Shown: in pieces, positions 60,718 to 64,000 of the stretch | Layout of the letters: every line of letters starts with the position of its first letter | How positions within the stretch are numbered: position 1 is the first letter of the stretch | Assembly: GCF_006874705.1 (NCBI RefSeq) | Contig: NZ_CP035382.1 | Coordinates: 2,108,001 to 2,172,000 of the forward strand | Length of the DNA: 64,000 bases | Direction of reading: 5' to 3' | From: Leclercia adecarboxylata | Lineage (GTDB): Bacteria > Pseudomonadota > Gammaproteobacteria > Enterobacterales > Enterobacteriaceae | The notes under the pieces: generated by a model | Told to the model about the DNA's origin: nothing | What the model saw: only the letters and a program-made list of their open reading frames with translations | The model's database searches: none | Translations under genes and position numbers: made by a program

Positions 60718-62031
60718 ATGAAAAATTTGAAAGTCAGCCTGGCCTGGCAAATTTTGCTGGCCCTTGTGCTGGGTATCTTGCTGGGTAGTTATCTGCATTA
60801 TCACAGTGACAGCCGCGAATGGCTGATCGCGAATTTACTGTCGCCTGCCGGTGATATCTTTATCCATCTGATCAAAATGATTGTGGTGCCGATTGTCATC
60901 TCGACGCTGGTGGTAGGGATTGCCGGGGTGGGTGACGCGAAGCAGCTGGGCCGCATCGGTGCAAAAACCATCCTTTATTTCGAAGTGATCACTACGGTGG
61001 CGATCGTTCTCGGCATCACGCTGGCGAATGTGTTCCAGCCTGGCGCGGGCATTGATATGTCGCAGCTGGCGACGGTGGATATTTCGAAATACCAAAGCAC
61101 GACCGCGGATGTGCAAAGCCATTCTCATGGCCTGATGGGGACCATCCTCTCGCTGGTGCCGACCAATATCGTGGCGTCGATGGCGAAGGGCGAAATGCTG
61201 CCGATCATCTTCTTCTCGGTGCTGTTTGGTCTGGGCCTGGCGTCACTGCCGTCCACTCACCGCCAGCCGCTGGTGACCGTGTTCCGCTCCATCTCTGAAA
61301 CCATGTTCAAAGTGACCCACATGGTGATGCGCTATGCGCCGGTAGGGGTGTTCGCGCTGATCTCGGTGACGGTAGCGAACTTCGGTTTTGCCTCCCTGTG
61401 GCCGCTGGCGAAGCTGGTGCTGCTGGTGCACTTCGCGATCCTGTTCTTCGCTCTGGTGGTGCTGGGGCTGGTGGCGCGGATGTGTGGCCTGAGCATCTGG
61501 ATCCTGATCCGCATCCTGAAAGACGAGCTGATTCTGGCGTACTCCACCGCCAGCTCCGAGAGCGTGCTGCCGCGTATTATTGAGAAGATGGAAGCCTATG
61601 GGGCGCCTGCATCGATCACCAGCTTCGTGGTGCCGACCGGTTACTCGTTCAACCTCGACGGCTCTACGCTGTACCAGAGCATCGCCGCGATCTTTATTGC
61701 CCAGCTCTACGGTATCGACCTTTCCCTGTGGCAGGAGATCGTGCTGGTGCTGACCCTGATGGTGACCTCAAAAGGGATTGCCGGCGTGCCGGGCGTCTCC
61801 TTTGTGGTGCTGCTGGCGACCCTGGGTAGCGTGGGTATTCCGCTGGAAGGGCTGGCGTTTATCGCCGGTGTTGACCGTATTCTCGACATGGCGCGTACCG
61901 CGCTGAACGTGGTCGGTAATGCGCTGGCGGTACTGGTGATTGCCAAGTGGGAACATCAGTTCGACCGTAAGAAAGCCCTGGCGTATGAACGCGATGTGCT
62001 GGGTCGTTTTGATAAAACCGCTGACCAGTAA
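60718..62031 (+). CDS. gltP: Proton/glutamate-aspartate symporter GltP
   Basis: GltP (437 residues, as in E. coli) imports glutamate and aspartate with protons. It belongs to the DAACS (glutamate transporter) family, with eight helices and two re-entrant loops. Signature motifs are AYSTASSESVLPRI (first hairpin loop), GYSFNLDGSTLYQS (the family NMDGT-like motif, here NLDGS) and SKGIAGVPGVSFVVL, with DRILDMARTALNVVGNA at the C-terminal substrate site. The frame opens at 60661, but GAGGAAG and the MKNLKVSLAWQI start select 60718. Confidence 0.97.
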   Translation: MKNLKVSLAWQILLALVLGILLGSYLHYHSDSREWLIANLLSPAGDIFIHLIKMIVVPIVISTLVVGIAGVGDAKQLGRIGAKTILYFEVITTVAIVLGITLANVFQPGAGIDMSQLATVDISKYQSTTADVQSHSHGLMGTILSLVPTNIVASMAKGEMLPIIFFSVLFGLGLASLPSTHRQPLVTVFRSISETMFKVTHMVMRYAPVGVFALISVTVANFGFASLWPLAKLVLLVHFAILFFALVVLGLVARMCGLSIWILIRILKDELILAYSTASSESVLPRIIEKMEAYGAPASITSFVVPTGYSFNLDGSTLYQSIAAIFIAQLYGIDLSLWQEIVLVLTLMVTSKGIAGVPGVSFVVLLATLGSVGIPLEGLAFIAGVDRILDMARTALNVVGNALAVLVIAKWEHQFDRKKALAYERDVLGRFDKTADQ

Positions 62032-62039
62032 AGTACATT

Positions 62040-62086
62040 GCCCGGCCTACGGTCCTGTAGGCCGGGCAAGCGAAGCGCCCCCGGCA
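62040..62086. repeat. REP element after gltP
   Basis: A REP pair with CCCGGCCTACGGTCCTGTAG and GCCGGGCAAGCGAAGCGCCC lies between convergent gltP and yjcO. The arms are shorter than in the other copies. Confidence 0.75.
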
Positions 62087-62116
62087 CGCAGACCGCTCGG
62101 TCCCGTCGGCGGGCAT

Positions 62117-62791
62117 TTACTCCCCGCTTAACGCATCAAACTCTTCGCAGCCGGTATCAAAACCTTCGCTACAGCTCAGATTAAACCAGTACAGCGCCTT
62201 CTGTTTATTCGGGGTGATAAACCCGTCCTCGCCCTGCTGAAATACCTGACCCGCCCAGTACTCCGCGTAACCTGTACGCGAGAGGGTGGAGCTCTGCTTA
62301 AACCACTGTGCGGCCTGGACATCATCCTGCGCCACCTCCACGCCGTTGGCGTAGATCAGCCCCAGCAGCTGCCGGGCATCGACCGCGGCATCATCCTCGG
62401 TATTCTCTGCGACTTTGTGCAGTAAGCTCAGCGCCTGCGGGTAGTCAGTTTTTCCGGCCCGGGTATTGACCAGCAAACGTGCCAGCATCACCGCACCCGG
62501 CGAGCTGCCCGCCACCGTGGCCTGCTGCGCCAGCCCTTTTGCCTGGGCTAAATCGCCGTGCTTAAACTTGATTTGTGACAGCAGCGCCATAGCATCGATA
62601 TCGCCGTTTTTGGCCGCTTTTTCGGCCCAGGTTTCGGCCTGCTTATCATCCCCCGAGCTGTAATAGGTTTCGGCAAGATAATACTGCGCCCGGCTGTCGC
62701 CGGCCTCAGCCTGCTTCAGGTACTGGCCGCCAATCTCCTCGGCGCAAACCAGGGAAGAAAAAAGGATCAACAACAGATAAAGAGGTTTCAT
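62117..62791 (-). CDS. yjcO: YjcO, Sel1-repeat secreted protein
   Basis: YjcO (224 residues) has a signal peptide (residues 1-17, ending SLVCA), so it is periplasmic. Several Sel1-like repeats are visible, each about 36 residues: GDSRAQYYLAETYYSSGDDK, GDIDAMALLSQIKFKHGD, and a further copy with DARQLLGLIYANGV. The C-terminus has paired cysteines in CSEGFDTGCEEF that could form a disulfide. Sel1 repeats are protein-binding scaffolds; its partner is unknown. Confidence 0.93.
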   Translation of the reverse strand: MKPLYLLLILFSSLVCAEEIGGQYLKQAEAGDSRAQYYLAETYYSSGDDKQAETWAEKAAKNGDIDAMALLSQIKFKHGDLAQAKGLAQQATVAGSSPGAVMLARLLVNTRAGKTDYPQALSLLHKVAENTEDDAAVDARQLLGLIYANGVEVAQDDVQAAQWFKQSSTLSRTGYAEYWAGQVFQQGEDGFITPNKQKALYWFNLSCSEGFDTGCEEFDALSGE

Positions 62792-62883
62792 GCGTTATTT
62801 TCGTAGGGGTAGATAACGGGCAGTATAAGCGCGGGATGAGAAGAAAAAAATGGGTGCGTTAAGACCTCCACTCCCCACAAGCC

Positions 62884-62901
62884 GGGCGGGTTTCCCCGCC
62901 C
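62884..62901. terminator. Hairpin at the 3' end of the hok gene
   Basis: A perfect seven-pair GC stem GGGCGGG / CCCGCCC lies eight bases past the hok stop. It lacks a T run and may act in mRNA end stability rather than as a classic terminator. Confidence 0.5.
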
Positions 62902-62908
62902 GCTGACG

Positions 62909-63061
62909 TTAGCCTGCTGCGCAGGCTAATTTAGCCGCCACTTCAAGCTGCTCGCTCTTTATTGTCAGTTCGCATAACGTGCCGCGATTAATAAAGGCGA
63001 ATATCACTATGGTCAGGCAAATAATTAATATTATGCCTGGCACGGTTTTTAATGGCGTCAT
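62909..63061 (-). CDS. Hok/Gef-family type I toxin
   Basis: This 50-residue ORF has the design of Hok/Gef toxins: a short basic start (MTPLKTVPG), one membrane span (about residues 9-24, IILIICLTIVIFAF), the family block RGTLCELTIK with its conserved Cys-Glu, and a helical C-terminus EVAAKLACAAG. Such proteins depolarise the inner membrane when translated. AAGGAG lies eight bases before the ATG. The leader is long and structured, and a convergent antisense RNA overlaps it, as in hok/sok systems. Alternatively it may be a silent chromosomal relic, but the frame and ribosome site are intact. Confidence 0.87.
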   Translation of the reverse strand: MTPLKTVPGIILIICLTIVIFAFINRGTLCELTIKSEQLEVAAKLACAAG

Positions 63062-63235
63062 GCCCTTTACTCCTTGCTAATAAAAGAATAAGGGGCTACC
63101 CTCAACTTGTGAGTGGTTGAGGGATAGCCCCCGGTTAATGGAAACATTTCCGGGGTTTTTCACTTTCTGTCCCTCAATACGGCTTAAGACAGAAAGCCTT
63201 AAGCACCCGCCGATAATCTTATCCCTATGAACTCA
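63062..63235 (-). promoter_or_regulatory. Structured leader of the hok mRNA
   Basis: The leader carries GGCGGGTGCTTAAGGCTTTC (minus strand, around 63193-63212), similar to the conserved leader of chromosomal and R1 hok genes. It contains inverted repeats such as GCTTAAGG / CTTAAGCC (63181-63204) and CTTTCTGTC / GACAGAAAG that can form the translation-blocking folds of this family. Confidence 0.65.
63109..63160 (+). ncRNA. Sok-like antisense RNA
   Basis: On the strand opposite the hok leader, a hairpin (CCCCGG, inner AATG / CATT, CCGGGG at 63129-63155) is followed by TTTTT, a clear rho-independent terminator. The stretch GGTTAATGGAAA resembles the loop of plasmid R1 Sok. A weak promoter (TTGCTA at 63074, 17 bases, TACCCT at 63097) would start it near 63109, giving about 52 nucleotides. 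It would base-pair to the leader about 50-100 bases upstream of hok. Confidence 0.68.
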
Positions 63236-63383
63236 AAAGAAAAGATGTAATTCACTTTGTGGGGAATTACATTTCTCTGGAATACTGCTCGCAAAATAAT
63301 ATTCACCATATATTATTTCTATTATGCAAATAAAAACGGGATGAATATTTCACCCCGTTTTATTAATTGCACCTTTAATTGCA

Positions 63384-64000
63384 TCAACCCATCGCGGTTT
63401 CCCGTAACGATTTTTTCAGCTTATTATATTCTTCAACCACATAGTTTTCGGCGGCGGATTGATCCGCTATCGGCTCGACGCGCACGGCACAATATTTATA
63501 TTCCGGCGTTTTGGTTATCGGGCTGAGGTTTTCCGTCACCAGCTCGTTGCAGGCCCCGATCCACCATTGGTAAGTCATGTATACCGCCCCGACGTTAGGC
63601 CGATCGCTGACCTGAGCCCGGGTGATAACCCGACCTTTGCGGGAGTTAACCCACACCAGCGCCTCATCCTCAATGCCCAGCCTTGCGGCATCCTCGGTGT
63701 TGATCTGCACATAGCCGGGCTCATCGGCCAGTGCCGACAGGGCCGCACAGTTGCCGGTCATCGAGCGGCAGGAGTAGTGGCCCACTTCGCGCACGGTGGA
63801 GAGCACCATCGGGTAATCGTCATCCAGTTTATCCATCGGCGCCATCCAGTCGCAGGTTAAGAACTGCGCCAGCCCGTTCGGGGTATCGAATTTCTCCTCG
63901 AACAGGAACGAGGTGCCCTGGTCCGCCGGCGACTCGTCCCGGCACGGCCACTGGATGTAGCCCAGTTCGCCCATCTTCTCGTAGGTTGCCCCTTTGAATC
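63384..64000 (-). CDS. fdhF: Formate dehydrogenase H (FdhF), C-terminal part
   Basis: The frame is open to the right edge; about 205 C-terminal residues are visible, ending TAMG. They match the molybdopterin-binding domain IV of FdhF: HYSCRSMTGNCAALSALADEPG, GAVYMTYQWWIGACNELVTEN and KTPEYKYCAVRVEPIADQ. FdhF oxidises formate in the formate hydrogenlyase complex during fermentation. The selenocysteine UGA, the Fe-S cluster site and the sigma-54 promoter lie outside the window. The neighbouring yjcO-gltP order agrees with E. coli. Confidence 0.96.
   Translation of the reverse strand, partial: FKGATYEKMGELGYIQWPCRDESPADQGTSFLFEEKFDTPNGLAQFLTCDWMAPMDKLDDDYPMVLSTVREVGHYSCRSMTGNCAALSALADEPGYVQINTEDAARLGIEDEALVWVNSRKGRVITRAQVSDRPNVGAVYMTYQWWIGACNELVTENLSPITKTPEYKYCAVRVEPIADQSAAENYVVEEYNKLKKSLRETAMG

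Overview
The window is chromosomal DNA from an enteric gammaproteobacterium of the Enterobacter / Lelliottia / Leclercia type. It is GC-rich, its gene order follows the Escherichia coli yjbB-to-fdhF segment almost gene for gene, and its proteins are close to E. coli while the indels and extra genes are not those of E. coli or Salmonella. The genus is an inference from recalled protein similarity. No tRNA, rRNA, insertion sequence, prophage or CRISPR array was seen.

Layout. 1-2.8 kb: end of yjbB, rluF, yjbD and the pantoate-family transporter panS. 2.9-6.7 kb: an RNA-repair module, with the sigma-54 activator rtcR divergent from rtcB and a stand-alone nucleotidyltransferase where E. coli has rtcA. 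6.7-10.6 kb: lysC, pgi, psiE. 10.7-18.4 kb: the maltose regulon (malGFE divergent from malK-lamB-malM). 18.6-26.0 kb: ubiCA, plsB, dgkA, lexA-dinF, yjbJ, zur. 26.1-28.1 kb: a cupin and a TraF-like outer-membrane protein, not the E. coli yjbL/yjbM. 28.2-36.5 kb: dusA, pspG, qorA, dnaB, alr, tyrB, aphA, yjbQR. 36.5-40.4 kb: uvrA and ssb, divergent from one SOS box, then yjcB. 41-44.3 kb: an added diguanylate cyclase beside the phosphodiesterase pdeC. 44.3-46.1 kb: soxS/soxR, the small RNA SraL and a glutathione S-transferase. 46.4-49.6 kb: ghxP and yjcE. 49.6-51.7 kb: a LysR regulator divergent from a CidA/LrgB pair. 51.8-56.1 kb: an orphan sugar locus with a binding protein, a Gfo/Idh/MocA dehydrogenase and an unrecognised 525-residue protein. 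56.3-62.8 kb: actP-yjcH-acs, gltP, yjcO. 62.9-64 kb: a Hok-type toxin with a Sok-like antisense RNA, then the 3' end of fdhF.

How the genes work together. The maltose genes form one regulon around a MalT/CRP control region. lexA, dinF, uvrA and ssb are linked by visible LexA boxes. soxR/soxS share a textbook SoxR-operated promoter. actP-yjcH-acs is an acetate-scavenging operon. The RNA-repair genes sit behind a -24/-12 promoter that RtcR would activate. REP-type palindromes fill many 3' intergenic gaps and in places serve as terminators.

Most notable points: the lysC leader has no lysine riboswitch; the rtc operon carries a nucleotidyltransferase in the rtcA position; the orphan sugar locus encodes a large unassigned protein; and an unannotated 50-codon hok gene with an antisense RNA lies next to fdhF. 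All comparisons with E. coli are from memory, not from a database search.
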